Shown in pieces: positions 49,327 through 58,774 of a DNA stretch of 64,000 nt. The DNA lies in NCBI GenBank assembly GCA_964404895.1, contig CAYOLV010000009.1, positions 13,352 through 77,351 on the forward strand, read 5' to 3'. Positions within the stretch are counted from its first letter, which is position 1. Every line of letters begins with the position of its first letter. The stretch comes from JBGSUZ01 sp964404895 (lineage in GTDB: Bacteria > Bacillota > Clostridia > Peptostreptococcales > Acidaminobacteraceae). A program made the translations under genes and the position numbers. Below the pieces are notes generated by a model, which saw only the letters and a program-made list of their open reading frames with translations, was not told the DNA's origin and searched no databases.

Positions 49327-50565
49327 ATGAGAAAACTGATGAGGAATGAGCAATACGAAAAGGCAGATCCAACATTAAAACTGTTTATCTCTTATGGAAT
49401 CATCTATGAAATTATGGGGAACTTTTATAAACCCTTTGCTGTAAAATTTTTAGAGAGAATTGGCGGCGGAGAGTGGGCGATGTCCCTCTTTAACTCTTTG
49501 CCTGGGTTAATTACTCTTTTTGCAGTTATTCCAGGAGCAATTTTTATACGAAAGCAATCCAGCCTCAAATATGTGACTATGTTTCTCATATTGGCAGGGC
49601 GTTCATTCCTTCTTTTAATGGCTTTTATTCCATTTTTGTCAGGGGAGTGGCAAGTGGCAGTATTTTTAATGCTCTATTCCTTGATGTGCTTTCCTGATGC
49701 AATTTATCAGACCAGCTATCAGGCCTTTGTAGGCAAAATATTTAGAGATAAAGATAGAGCTTATGCCATTAGTACAAGAAATAAACTGACAGTTCCAATT
49801 ATCACGGTCATGACACTCGTGATTGGTAAGGTCATTACAAGCCTTCCTAAAACCGATGATCAAAGAATTATGATATATCAGTTATTTTTCCTCTTGGCGT
49901 TCATTTTTGGATTATTGGAATTGTACGTGTTTAAGTCCTTCAAGGTAGAAAAAGAAAATCTGGATGACCAAATTCACTTTGTTGAAAGCTTAAAAAAAGT
50001 CGTTAAAAATAAGCCCTTTATATTCTTTACAGCTTGTAGTTTGTTGTTCCATTTTGGCTGGCAAATGGGTTGGCCGTTGTTCAATATTTACACCATTAAA
50101 ACCTTGGGTGCAGATGAAATGTGGCTGGCTATTATATCAGTGTCGTCCTCTGTGACCATGTTTTTTGCGTATGGTTACTGGAATAAGGTCATTCATAAAA
50201 AGGGAAATGCTTATGTCTTAGCGATTAACACTTTAGGGATGGCTGTTACACCATTGATGTATATCTTATCTTTTAATCTTTACATCTTAACTGTGACGGC
50301 TTTTCTTTCAGGAATATTTATTGCAGGGACGACTACGGTTTTATTGAGTGGATTATTAGAAGTGACACCAGAAGCGGATCGAGTGACTTATTTAGCTATT
50401 TATAGCACCTTGACGAACTTAAGCCTAGCCATTGCACCTCTCATTGGGCACTGGTTCTTAGAAATTAACGGAATTGCCTTTGCACTTGTCATGACCGCGA
50501 TTTTCAGAATTTTCGGCAGTCTGGCCTTTTTCTATCGCAATAAAAAGATAAGTGTAAACTCTTAA
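49327..50565 (+). CDS. MFS transporter
   Basis: A 412-residue membrane protein with about 12 transmembrane helices. The layout (IFIRKQSSLKYVTMFL loop, FGKIFRDKDRAYAISTRNKLTVPI-like helix, central charged loop at about 205-220) is that of the major facilitator superfamily. Substrate cannot be inferred. Follows the permease by 17 bases, so both may share a transcript. ATG 49327 follows TGGAGAAG. Confidence 0.8.
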   Translation: MRKLMRNEQYEKADPTLKLFISYGIIYEIMGNFYKPFAVKFLERIGGGEWAMSLFNSLPGLITLFAVIPGAIFIRKQSSLKYVTMFLILAGRSFLLLMAFIPFLSGEWQVAVFLMLYSLMCFPDAIYQTSYQAFVGKIFRDKDRAYAISTRNKLTVPIITVMTLVIGKVITSLPKTDDQRIMIYQLFFLLAFIFGLLELYVFKSFKVEKENLDDQIHFVESLKKVVKNKPFIFFTACSLLFHFGWQMGWPLFNIYTIKTLGADEMWLAIISVSSSVTMFFAYGYWNKVIHKKGNAYVLAINTLGMAVTPLMYILSFNLYILTVTAFLSGIFIAGTTTVLLSGLLEVTPEADRVTYLAIYSTLTNLSLAIAPLIGHWFLEINGIAFALVMTAIFRIFGSLAFFYRNKKISVNS

Positions 50566-50581
50566 TAACAACTCTCAACTA

Positions 50582-50644
50582 AAAAAAGCGTATGTACTTA
50601 AAACCCACTCCACAAGAGTGCCGTTTCTGTACATGCGCTTTTTT
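50582..50644. terminator. Bidirectional terminator, MFS / CofE-like
   Basis: AAAAAAGCGTATGTAC (50582-50597) pairs with GTACATGCGCTTTTTT (50629-50644), one G-T; long internal loop. Confidence 0.85.
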
Positions 50645-50654
50645 ATGATAATTC

Positions 50655-51353
50655 TTAGATTTTTCGAATGATACCCAGTGGAGTTTGCTCGTGATCTTGA
50701 CCAAGCGGATTGTCTTTCAAAATACGAACGAGTAAGTCTCTATTCATATCTGAATGAGAAGCGCCTAAAACAACTCCATTTAAATCGTTGATGTCCACAA
50801 TGGCAATTTGGATGCCGCCAAGAGCCAAGCTGACTTCTTTGGCAACTTCGTCGGGTCTATCTGGCCCCAGAACCACGTGTTTGTTATAAGGCGGAATGGT
50901 ATTGGGTGTTGGGCCATCAATCGATTGAGCGCGATAACCTGCAATTTCATAGAAGACACCTTTTTTGCCCATGAGTTTAGTGACTGCACTGGCCAATGAA
51001 GCGTATAAAATTCTAGGCGTGCCGCACTCTTGGAGTGCCATTTCCATTGTTTCAGGCATGCCAAGTCCAATACCTGCAGGGGTTTTGGTGACATAATGTG
51101 CGAGGAGTTTCGCAAGGGGTCTCGGGTGGATATCCACTAAAGGAATAGCTCGGCCTTGTGTAATGGCAACAATTTTCTCTGAAACGAATAGAATATCCCC
51201 TGGTTGAAGGCTATCTTTAGCGTATTGCTGAATCACTTCAATTAAAACATCGTCTTTCATGACCACGTGGGTTTTGATAGGAATTCTCAAAAAAGTCTGA
51301 TCAGCGACTGTAATTTCTGGATATTTAATTTTTTTAGGTTTATTTTCACTCAT
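50655..51353 (-). CDS. CofE-like F420-0:gamma-glutamyl ligase family protein
   Basis: A 232-residue protein. IPIKTHVVMKDDVLIEVIQQYAKDSLQPGDILFVSEKIVAITQGR at the start and DLNGVVLGAS with RDLLVRILKDNPLGQ near the end are the family's marks. The true CofE adds glutamates to coenzyme F420, but Clostridia-like organisms generally lack F420 and no cof gene is here. It is therefore probably one of the widespread paralogues of unknown substrate. ATG on minus follows AAGGAGGTTC. Confidence 0.85.
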   Translation of the reverse strand: MSENKPKKIKYPEITVADQTFLRIPIKTHVVMKDDVLIEVIQQYAKDSLQPGDILFVSEKIVAITQGRAIPLVDIHPRPLAKLLAHYVTKTPAGIGLGMPETMEMALQECGTPRILYASLASAVTKLMGKKGVFYEIAGYRAQSIDGPTPNTIPPYNKHVVLGPDRPDEVAKEVSLALGGIQIAIVDINDLNGVVLGASHSDMNRDLLVRILKDNPLGQDHEQTPLGIIRKI

Positions 51354-51514
51354 ATTGAACCTCCTTATTCATAACCTTTTTACATTATAACACTAATAGT
51401 GAAATTCCAAAATATAATTGAAGGGGCAATGATTTGATAGAGTAGGCAAGAAAGCATAATTTAGGGTATAATCATTTAATAAGTAAAATTAACATAAATA
51501 TATGAGGTGATATT

Positions 51515-53134
51515 TTGATATATGTCTTTGGTCACAAAAATCCGGATACAGATTCAACCGTGTCGGCAATTGGGTTATCCCGACTTAAAAATTTGTTAGG
51601 GATGGACACCCAGCCCTTCGTGTTAGGAAAAATCAATAGAGAGGCACAGTTTGTTTTAGACTACTTTAAAGTAGAGGCGCCAAAACTATTAGAAGAGGTA
51701 AACCCTCAAGTTTCCGATTTAAATTTTGATAAAATGGAGACGTTAAAGCTAGAGGATTCCATATTAAAGGCTTATCAAATGATGTCTGAGTTCAAGTCAA
51801 AAATCATGGCAGTTTCAGACGATGATGGCAGATTACTCGGTTTAGTGACGATGAAAGACATTGCAATGGGTCTGATCACAGGTGATTTTTACCACTTAAG
51901 AAGCAGCCTAGACAATATTGCTCATGCCATCGAGGGAGATATTCTCGTCAAGTCGAGCCGCATTATTGAAGGCGAAATTGTCATTGCCGCCTATTACAAT
52001 GAAACCCTAAAAGAACGGAACATTTTTTCGAAAGAATCCATCGTCATCGTTGGGGATCGCTTTGATGTCATAGAACATGCCATTATGTGTCAGGTCAATT
52101 TAATCATTTTGACAGGTGCGACCACCTTACCTGACCATTTGTTAGACCTGGCCTTGTCTAGAGAAGTGACTATTATTTCTACAGAAAAAGACACTTATAC
52201 TGTAGGGAAATTAATCAATCAATGTAATTTTATAACGAAAATCATGAACTCAGAGAAATTAATCAAATTCAGCAAGCGGGACTATCTAGATGAAGTGGCA
52301 GAGGAGATTGCTCAATCTGCTCATTCTAATTATCCTGTCGTTGACAGAAATGGGAGTTACCTAGGGTTCTTAGGTCGCAGACACATTCTAAAACCGAAGC
52401 GCAAAAAGGTTATATTGGTAGATCACAATGAGTATGGTCAAAGTGTAGAAGGCTTAAAAGAAGCAAGAATTTTAGAAATCGTCGACCATCATAAATTAGG
52501 CGATATTTCTACCAACCAGCCAATCACGTTTACAAACGCTCCTGTGGGCAGTACAGCCACTATTATTTATAATCTTTATTGTCAAAATCGACTTGTGCCA
52601 GATTTTGATACAGCTGGGCTTTTAATTTCTGGAATACTCTCTGATACGCTATATTTCAAATCTCCAACCACGACAGACGAAGACCTAAGGGCTGTTTCAG
52701 AGTTGAATGCAATTCTCAATTTAGATTTAGACGCCTATGTGATGAACATGTTTAAAGCGGGAACCTCACTTGAGGGTCAGTCTGCTACAGAAATCTTCTT
52801 TAAAGACTTTAAAGATTTTGAAAGCGATACTCAAAAGATTGGTGTATCTCAAGTCTTTACCCTTAATTTTGAAGAAATTGAACAGAGAAAAGAAGAAATC
52901 CTCGAAGTGCTGAACCATACCCACGAGGCAAATCATTATACCGTTACTTTATTCTTGGTAACAGATATTATGAAAAATGGCTCATATCTCATGTATAGAA
53001 CAGAAATCGGCAATTTGATGAATTCGGTCTTTGATCGCAATGTCGAACAAGGTATTTTTATTGAAGATGTGGTTTCTAGAAAGAAACAAGTGATACCGAA
53101 AATTTTTGAAGAACTGTCTAAAACTAAAAAATAG
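51515..53134 (+). CDS. ppaC: Family II inorganic pyrophosphatase with CBS and DRTGG domains
   Basis: A 539-residue manganese-dependent pyrophosphatase. N-terminal DHH motif FGHKNPDTDST. It is interrupted at about residues 65-300 by two CBS regions (VSDDDGRLLGLVTMKDIAMG; YPVVDRNGSYLGFLGR) with a DRTGG domain between (EGEIVIAAYYNE, VGDRFDVIEHAI). The second catalytic half has DHNEYGQS, VDHHKLGDI and the C-terminal DHHA2 domain. Regulated by adenine nucleotides and diadenosine tetraphosphate in studied homologues. Start ATA/TTG region: TTG 51515 behind TGAGGTGATA. Confidence 0.95.
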   Translation: MIYVFGHKNPDTDSTVSAIGLSRLKNLLGMDTQPFVLGKINREAQFVLDYFKVEAPKLLEEVNPQVSDLNFDKMETLKLEDSILKAYQMMSEFKSKIMAVSDDDGRLLGLVTMKDIAMGLITGDFYHLRSSLDNIAHAIEGDILVKSSRIIEGEIVIAAYYNETLKERNIFSKESIVIVGDRFDVIEHAIMCQVNLIILTGATTLPDHLLDLALSREVTIISTEKDTYTVGKLINQCNFITKIMNSEKLIKFSKRDYLDEVAEEIAQSAHSNYPVVDRNGSYLGFLGRRHILKPKRKKVILVDHNEYGQSVEGLKEARILEIVDHHKLGDISTNQPITFTNAPVGSTATIIYNLYCQNRLVPDFDTAGLLISGILSDTLYFKSPTTTDEDLRAVSELNAILNLDLDAYVMNMFKAGTSLEGQSATEIFFKDFKDFESDTQKIGVSQVFTLNFEEIEQRKEEILEVLNHTHEANHYTVTLFLVTDIMKNGSYLMYRTEIGNLMNSVFDRNVEQGIFIEDVVSRKKQVIPKIFEELSKTKK

Positions 53135-53175
53135 ATTATAAAAAAGCTTTATTTTTATGAATTAAGGTAGACATC

Positions 53176-53207
53176 TTAATATGAAGTTAACATTGAAAGC
53201 ATATACT
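53176..53207 (+). promoter_or_regulatory. Pho-box half repeats and promoter of phoPR
   Basis: TTAATA (53176-53181) and TTAACA (53187-53192), 11 bases apart, before TATACT (53202-53207). No good -35, as expected of PhoP-activated promoters. Confidence 0.5.
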
Positions 53208-53247
53208 GTAGTCAATGTCATAACAATGTAAATTTGGGAGGTCAGTC

Positions 53248-53940
53248 ATGAGTGGCGCACATATTTTAATCATAGAAGATGAAGAGCACATCTCCGAATT
53301 AATTAAATATAACTTGGAATCAGCGGGTTATAGGGTAACTGCAGCATATGATGGAGAAGAAGGTCTCAAAGCTGTATTTGAAATGAAACCAGACTTGATT
53401 ATTTTAGATTTAATGTTGCCTAAAGTAGATGGGATAACGGTTTGCAATAAGGTAAGAAACAATCGAGATACGGAAGACATATCCATTATCATGCTTACAG
53501 CTAAAAGCAGTGAAATGGATAAAATTATCGGACTTGAACTAGGTGCAGATGACTACATTACAAAACCTTTCAGTGTCAGAGAGTTGCAAGCGAGAATTAA
53601 GACTGTTCTTCGCAGGACAAAAACCACTCATTTAGCTCAGGAAACAGGTCTTATTCGGGTGGAAGACATTGAAATTGATTTAGATCAACACGAAGTTAGA
53701 AGGGGATCTGAACGATTTGTACTCACCCTTAAGGAATTCCAACTGTTAAAAATGTTAGCGGATAACAGGGGTAAAGTTTTGACTCGGAACTTTTTATTAG
53801 ATGAAATATGGGGCTACGACTATTTTGGTGAAACGCGAACAGTAGATGTTCACATACGACACCTCAGAGCAAAAATTGATGATGAAAATAACGGCAACCT
53901 CATTGAAACAGTTAGAGGTGTCGGTTATAAGATTCGGTAG
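53248..53940 (+). CDS. phoP: Phosphate response regulator PhoP/PhoB
   Basis: A 230-residue OmpR-family regulator. Receiver domain: IIEDEEHISELI (acidic pair), PDLIILDLMLPKVDG (phosphorylated Asp), MLTAKSSEMDK and ADDYITKPF (Lys). C-terminal winged helix LTLKEFQLLKMLADNRGKVLTRNFLLDEIWG...TRTVDVHIRHLRAKID. It controls the Pst genes downstream when phosphate is short. ATG 53248 follows GGGAGGTC; stop joins the kinase gene. Confidence 0.96.
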   Translation: MSGAHILIIEDEEHISELIKYNLESAGYRVTAAYDGEEGLKAVFEMKPDLIILDLMLPKVDGITVCNKVRNNRDTEDISIIMLTAKSSEMDKIIGLELGADDYITKPFSVRELQARIKTVLRRTKTTHLAQETGLIRVEDIEIDLDQHEVRRGSERFVLTLKEFQLLKMLADNRGKVLTRNFLLDEIWGYDYFGETRTVDVHIRHLRAKIDDENNGNLIETVRGVGYKIR

Positions 53941-53946
53941 GTGAAT

Positions 53947-55707
53947 ATGCAAAGAAAATTGTACCTGCTCTTTACCTTTGTCATAGTGCTTTGTATGATG
54001 GTAACCGGATTTTTATCTCATAGTTTGATTAAACAGAGTTATATGAACGGTGTAGAGACGAACTTAAAAAACAGTGCTATCTTTATTAGAGACTATTATT
54101 TAATTAAAGAATCTGCGAGTGATCCTGTTCTTAGAGAAAACATGCAGGATATGGCGAAAGATTTGAATATGCGGATTACTTTTATTGATTCAAAAGGCAC
54201 TGTGATCTATGACTCGGAAATGGACTATACACAAATGGAAAATCACTTGGACAGGGAAGAAGTCAAGGAAGCCATCGAAGGGAAAATTGGAATTTCAAAG
54301 CGATATTCCACCACGAAGGCAATGGATTTGTACTACTTAGCCCTCCCCGTACAAGAGGAAAAAGGGGATCACATTAAAGTTATTCGATTGTCAGTTCCCT
54401 TAAAAGAAATTGAAAAGTATAACTACCAACTGATTTACAATATTTTATTAGCAGCCTTTGTGGGTGTTGTATTATCAATGTTCATAGGGTATCGACTATT
54501 AAGTTCCATCTTATTGCCCATCCAAGATCTTAAGAATATTGCTAAAAAAGTGGCTGAAGGTCAATATAACGAAAAAGTTCATATCTCCAACAACGATGAA
54601 TTAGGGGATTTGGCAAAGACGTTTAACTACATGACAGAAGAATTGACCAAAAATATGAAAGAAATTAACGCACAAAACAGTAAAATGAATGCCATATTAA
54701 CCAGTTTAGTCAGTGTTGTCATTGCAGTCGATAGAGATATGCGGGTCATGTTTATGAACCGCGAAGCTGAGAAGCTCTTTGGCATCAGCGAAGGTGAAGC
54801 TCAAGGACGATATGTGCTTGAAGTCTTCCGAAACAGTGCTGTACTGGATCAAGTCAAAGATTTACTACGTGCCAGAGATTATATTAAAACTGAAATTGAG
54901 ATTTTTGATCGAACTCAGAGATCTTATCACGTCTATGCTAACCCGATTTTAGACTATACTTCTACACCTGAAAATATTGGGGTGGTCATGTTGTTCCAAG
55001 ATGTGACAGAGATTAGAAAATTGGAGAATATGCGTAAGGACTTTGTGGCCAACGTTTCACATGAACTTAAAACACCGCTGACGTCTATTCGAGGGTTTGT
55101 TGAAACCCTAAAGAATGGGGCTGTAGAAAAGCCTGAGGTCAGAGATCGATTCTTAGATATTATAGATGTCGAAACCACTAGACTGGCACAGTTAATCAAC
55201 GATCTATTGGTACTCTCAGATATTGAGAAGCAAGCCGAACAGACTGTGAAGGACCCTATTTCAGTCACACATGTCGCCGAAGAAATTGTTGTTTTATTGT
55301 CAGGTTCTGCCAAGGCAAAAAATGTTGAATTAAAGTTAGATGTTCAGGAGTCTCTACCGCCGGTTTATGGAAATGTAAATTGGATGAAGCAAATGTTTAT
55401 TAATCTAATAGACAACGGAATCAAGTACTCTAAAGAACAAGGTGTTGTGAAAGTGACGCTTAAACAAGAAGAGGGTCGGGTCTGTATCCATATTGCAGAT
55501 AACGGGATTGGCATTGAGCAAGAGCACATCGACAGATTGTTTGAACGGTTCTATAGGGTGGACAAGGCCAGATCCAGAAGTGTTGGCGGGACAGGCTTAG
55601 GGCTCGCAATCGTCAAACATATTGTCCTATCTTTTAATGGAGAAATTGAGGTAATATCCGAACTTCATAAGGGAACTGAGTTTATTATTAGAATACCAAC
55701 TCAATAA
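53947..55707 (+). CDS. phoR: Phosphate sensor histidine kinase PhoR
   Basis: A 586-residue membrane kinase. First membrane helix about 5-27 and second at about 160-180 bound an extracytoplasmic sensor; then HAMP (IQDLKNIAKKVAEGQYNEKV), PAS (SVVIAVDRDMRVMFMNREAEKLFG), HisKA with phospho-His in NVSHELKTPLTSIRGFVETL, and HATPase_c (N box INLIDNGIKYS; DNGIGIEQEHIDRLFERFYRVDKARS; GGTGLGLAIVK). ATG 53947 is 6 bases after the phoP stop and follows TAGGTGA, so the pair is coupled. Confidence 0.96.
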   Translation: MQRKLYLLFTFVIVLCMMVTGFLSHSLIKQSYMNGVETNLKNSAIFIRDYYLIKESASDPVLRENMQDMAKDLNMRITFIDSKGTVIYDSEMDYTQMENHLDREEVKEAIEGKIGISKRYSTTKAMDLYYLALPVQEEKGDHIKVIRLSVPLKEIEKYNYQLIYNILLAAFVGVVLSMFIGYRLLSSILLPIQDLKNIAKKVAEGQYNEKVHISNNDELGDLAKTFNYMTEELTKNMKEINAQNSKMNAILTSLVSVVIAVDRDMRVMFMNREAEKLFGISEGEAQGRYVLEVFRNSAVLDQVKDLLRARDYIKTEIEIFDRTQRSYHVYANPILDYTSTPENIGVVMLFQDVTEIRKLENMRKDFVANVSHELKTPLTSIRGFVETLKNGAVEKPEVRDRFLDIIDVETTRLAQLINDLLVLSDIEKQAEQTVKDPISVTHVAEEIVVLLSGSAKAKNVELKLDVQESLPPVYGNVNWMKQMFINLIDNGIKYSKEQGVVKVTLKQEEGRVCIHIADNGIGIEQEHIDRLFERFYRVDKARSRSVGGTGLGLAIVKHIVLSFNGEIEVISELHKGTEFIIRIPTQ

Positions 55708-55711
55708 CCGT

Positions 55712-55745
55712 AAGGCGCTGATTACATGATCAGCGCCTTTTCTTT
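55712..55745 (+). terminator. Terminator after phoR
   Basis: AAGGCGCTGAT (55712-55722), loop TACATG, ATCAGCGCCTT (55729-55739), then TTCTTTT. Confidence 0.92.
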
Positions 55746-55815
55746 TAACAATTTAACGCATAAGCAGAGTTTTTAAGCAGTATTGTTAAGTTTCAAGCCA
55801 TTGGAAATAAACGAC

Positions 55816-55902
55816 TTAACAATTCCTTAACCCGAATGCAATCGTTAATTAACCTAGAATCAACTTTTACAAAACAAATAATAGCAGTAACTTTGCTATG
55901 AT
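55816..55902 (+). promoter_or_regulatory. Pho box and promoter of the pst operon
   Basis: TTAACA (55816), TTAACC (55827) and TTAACC (55849) keep an 11/22-base period, the form of PhoP boxes. TATGAT (55897-55902) is the likely -10; no -35 is visible. Extra TTAAC copies occur at 55745 and 55753. Confidence 0.6.
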
Positions 55903-55955
55903 GAGTTTGTAAGAAAAAACAAACATATTGGGGTCCAAAGAAAGGGGCACATTAC

Positions 55956-56918
55956 ATGAAAACGAATTTATTGAAAAAAGCAGGTCTCATTTCGATCTTA
56001 GGCTTAAGTGTTATGGCAATGACAGCTTGTGGCACCAACAGCAATACAGGTGATAAAACTTCACAAGGTACAGACGCTCAAGCCAGTATCAGCGGAGAAG
56101 TAAAAATAGACGGTTCATCCACAGTATACCCAATCACTGAAGCAGTGGCAGAAGAGTTCTTGGCAACTAATCCAGACGTAAGAGTGCCAGTGGGTGTATC
56201 GGGAACAGGCGGCGGATTTAAAAAATTCATCGCAAACGAAATCGACATTAACGACGCTTCTAGAGCCATTAAAGATCAAGAAGCAGCAGATGCAAAAGCA
56301 GCAGGCGTAGAATATGAAGCGTTTGAAATTGCATACGACGGTTTATCAGTACTCGTAAACCCAGAAAATACTTGGGTTGAAAGCTTAACAGTAGACGAAC
56401 TTAAGAAAATATGGGAACCAAACAGCACTGTAAAAACATGGAAAGATATCAGGGCAGAATGGCCTGCGGAAGCTATCAAGTTCTATGCACCAGGTACTGA
56501 CTCAGGTACATTTGATTACTTTACAGAAGCGATCAACGGTGAGAGCGGCGCTATTCGACAAGACTTTACAGCATCAGAAGACGACAACATTTTAGTTCAA
56601 GGTATTGCAGGCGATAAAAACGCTATTGGGTTCTTCGGATTTGCATACTATGAAGAAAATAAAGACAGCCTTAAACTAGTCAAAATTGATAACGGCAAAG
56701 GTCCAATTGAGCCAACATTTGCATCAATCCAAGACGGCAGCTATGCACCACTTTCAAGACCTCTATACATTTACGTCAACAAAGCATCACTTGCAAAGAC
56801 AGAAGTTAAATCCTTCATACAATTCTACTTGGAAAATGCTGAAACATTAGTACCCGCAGTAGGCTACATCGCATTACCAACAGATAACTACAAAAAATCT
56901 CTTGAAAAACTCCAATAA
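55956..56918 (+). CDS. pstS: Phosphate-binding lipoprotein PstS
   Basis: A 320-residue ABC phosphate-binding protein. Lipobox at about residues 20-25 (MAMTACGTNS, Cys25), so it is anchored outside the membrane. Phosphate-site motifs: IDGSSTVYPITEAVAEEF, GVSGTGGGFKKF, INDASRAIKDQE and APGTDSGTFDYF. ATG 55956 follows AAAGGGGC. First gene of pstSCAB-phoU. Confidence 0.97.
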   Translation: MKTNLLKKAGLISILGLSVMAMTACGTNSNTGDKTSQGTDAQASISGEVKIDGSSTVYPITEAVAEEFLATNPDVRVPVGVSGTGGGFKKFIANEIDINDASRAIKDQEAADAKAAGVEYEAFEIAYDGLSVLVNPENTWVESLTVDELKKIWEPNSTVKTWKDIRAEWPAEAIKFYAPGTDSGTFDYFTEAINGESGAIRQDFTASEDDNILVQGIAGDKNAIGFFGFAYYEENKDSLKLVKIDNGKGPIEPTFASIQDGSYAPLSRPLYIYVNKASLAKTEVKSFIQFYLENAETLVPAVGYIALPTDNYKKSLEKLQ

Positions 56919-56932
56919 AATATCACTTAATA

Positions 56933-56957
56933 AAGCCCTTGGATCAACCAAGGGCTT
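56933..56957 (+). repeat. Intercistronic hairpin between pstS and pstC
   Basis: AAGCCCTTGG (56933-56942), loop ATCAA, CCAAGGGCTT (56948-56957), no T-run. Probable mRNA-processing/stability element allowing more PstS than PstC. Confidence 0.7.
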
Positions 56958-56973
56958 GTGAATTGAGGTAAAT

Positions 56974-57858
56974 ATGAAAATAAATAGATGGAAAGAAAGA
57001 ATAATTGAAAAAGCACTTTTCTTAGTTGCAGGATTGACCGTGACAATTACACTTTTGATTGTAGGTTTATTGTTTACCGAAACCTTCCAATTTTTTAGAG
57101 AAGTTTCAATCATAGAATTCTTCACAGGAACAAAATGGACACCAACTTTAGTACCTCAACACTTCGGCGTTTTACCTTTGATTACAGGAACTTTAATGAT
57201 TGCCATCGGATCCAGTCTGTTGGCACTGCCAATTGGCTTAGGAAGTGCTATTTATTTGAGTGAATACGCCAAGCCAGGGGTGAGAAAAGTAGTTAAACCG
57301 CTACTTGAAATATTGGCAGGTGTACCCTCTATTGTCTACGGTTTCTTTGCCCTGACAACTATTACACCTTTTCTACAAAAAATATTACCAAATACAGAAG
57401 TTTTTAATGCGGCAAGTGCCAGCATTGCAGTTGGAATCATGATCATTCCTATGGTAGCTTCTCTCAGCGAAGATGCAATGATGGCAGTCCCAGACGCCAT
57501 CAGAAAAGGGGCGTACGCTCTAGGTGCTACAAAGTTTGAAGTTTCTACCAAAGTTATTATTCCGGCTACCATTTCAAGCATTTCTGCAGCATTTGTTTTA
57601 GCCATTTCAAGAGCCATCGGCGAAACTATGATTGTTGCCATAGCAGCGGGACAAAATCCAATTATGACCCTAAATCCTCTCCAGAGCATTCAAACCATGA
57701 CGGGTTTCATGGTCAATTTAAGCTTAGGGGATATACAGCAGGGCACCATTGAGTTCAAAACAATTTTCGCAGTAGGGGCAGTGCTCTTTACCATGACCTT
57801 GCTGATGAATTTATTTTCCAAATACGTGGTTAAGAAATTCCAGGAGGTGTATCAGTAA
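56974..57858 (+). CDS. pstC: Phosphate ABC transporter permease PstC
   Basis: A 294-residue permease with six membrane helices. The coupling loop reads DAIRKGAYALGATKFEVSTKVIIPATISSISAAF with GETMIVAIAAG following. Together with PstA it forms the channel. ATG 56974 follows GAGGTAAAT; last base overlaps pstA ATG. Confidence 0.95.
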   Translation: MKINRWKERIIEKALFLVAGLTVTITLLIVGLLFTETFQFFREVSIIEFFTGTKWTPTLVPQHFGVLPLITGTLMIAIGSSLLALPIGLGSAIYLSEYAKPGVRKVVKPLLEILAGVPSIVYGFFALTTITPFLQKILPNTEVFNAASASIAVGIMIIPMVASLSEDAMMAVPDAIRKGAYALGATKFEVSTKVIIPATISSISAAFVLAISRAIGETMIVAIAAGQNPIMTLNPLQSIQTMTGFMVNLSLGDIQQGTIEFKTIFAVGAVLFTMTLLMNLFSKYVVKKFQEVYQ

Positions 57859-58760
57859 TGGAGTTGCCAATTGAAAATACAATAATCATCCAGGCAAGAA
57901 GCCAAAACGTTAAACGCAAAAGACTGATCATCGACAAGGTTTTTCATGGTCTATTATTGGGTGCAACCCTATTTGGAATCGTGATGTTAGTCATTCTCAT
58001 GAGACAAATTTTTATAGATGGCCTTAAATATTTAGATTTGGATTTCATCTTTAGCATGCCTTCCAGATTTGTAGAAAAAGCTGGAATTTACTCAGCTTTG
58101 ATAGGCACATTGATTATTTTGTTCGTGACAGCTCTAGCGGCAATCCCTATAGGGGTTGGGACAGCAATTTATATAGAAGAATATGCCAATCCTAATAAGT
58201 GGTATAACCGTTTAATCCAAGTGAATATTGCCAATCTCGCAGGAATCCCCTCCATTGTGTATGGCATGTTAGGCTTAGGGTTATTCGTTAAGACTTTAGG
58301 GATGGGCAGAAGTTTATTAGCAGGTGCCCTGACACTGGCGTTGTTGATTTTGCCGGTAATTGTCATCTCTACACAAGAAGCGCTCAAGAGTGTTCCTAAA
58401 GAACTCCGACAAGGTTCTTTGGCCCTAGGTGCCAGCAAATGGCAAACCACAATCAAGGTTGTGGTACCAGCAGCACTTCCTGGCATTATGACAGGTTCAA
58501 TATTGGCACTTTCTAGAGCTATAGGAGAAGCAGCGCCACTCATTATGGTAGGTGCATCTGGCTTTGTAGCCTTTCTTCCTAAATCACTATTGGATCAATT
58601 TACAGTTCTTCCAATTCAAATATACAATTGGACTTCAAGGCCGCAAGCATCGTTTCACGAGCTAGCCGCTTCTGGTATTTTAGTACTTATGGCGATTATG
58701 CTTGTATTCAACGGATTAGCCATCGTGATACGCAATAAATATCAGCAGAAATACGATTAA
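57858..58760 (+). CDS. pstA: Phosphate ABC transporter permease PstA
   Basis: A 300-residue permease with six membrane helices after a charged N-terminal tail of about 30 residues. Typical loop: EALKSVPKELRQGSLALGASKWQTTIKVVVPAALPGIMTG and GEAAPLIMVGA. ATG at 57858 overlaps the pstC stop and follows CAGGAGGTG. Confidence 0.95.
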   Translation: MELPIENTIIIQARSQNVKRKRLIIDKVFHGLLLGATLFGIVMLVILMRQIFIDGLKYLDLDFIFSMPSRFVEKAGIYSALIGTLIILFVTALAAIPIGVGTAIYIEEYANPNKWYNRLIQVNIANLAGIPSIVYGMLGLGLFVKTLGMGRSLLAGALTLALLILPVIVISTQEALKSVPKELRQGSLALGASKWQTTIKVVVPAALPGIMTGSILALSRAIGEAAPLIMVGASGFVAFLPKSLLDQFTVLPIQIYNWTSRPQASFHELAASGILVLMAIMLVFNGLAIVIRNKYQQKYD

Positions 58761-58774
58761 CAATGGAGGCAAAA

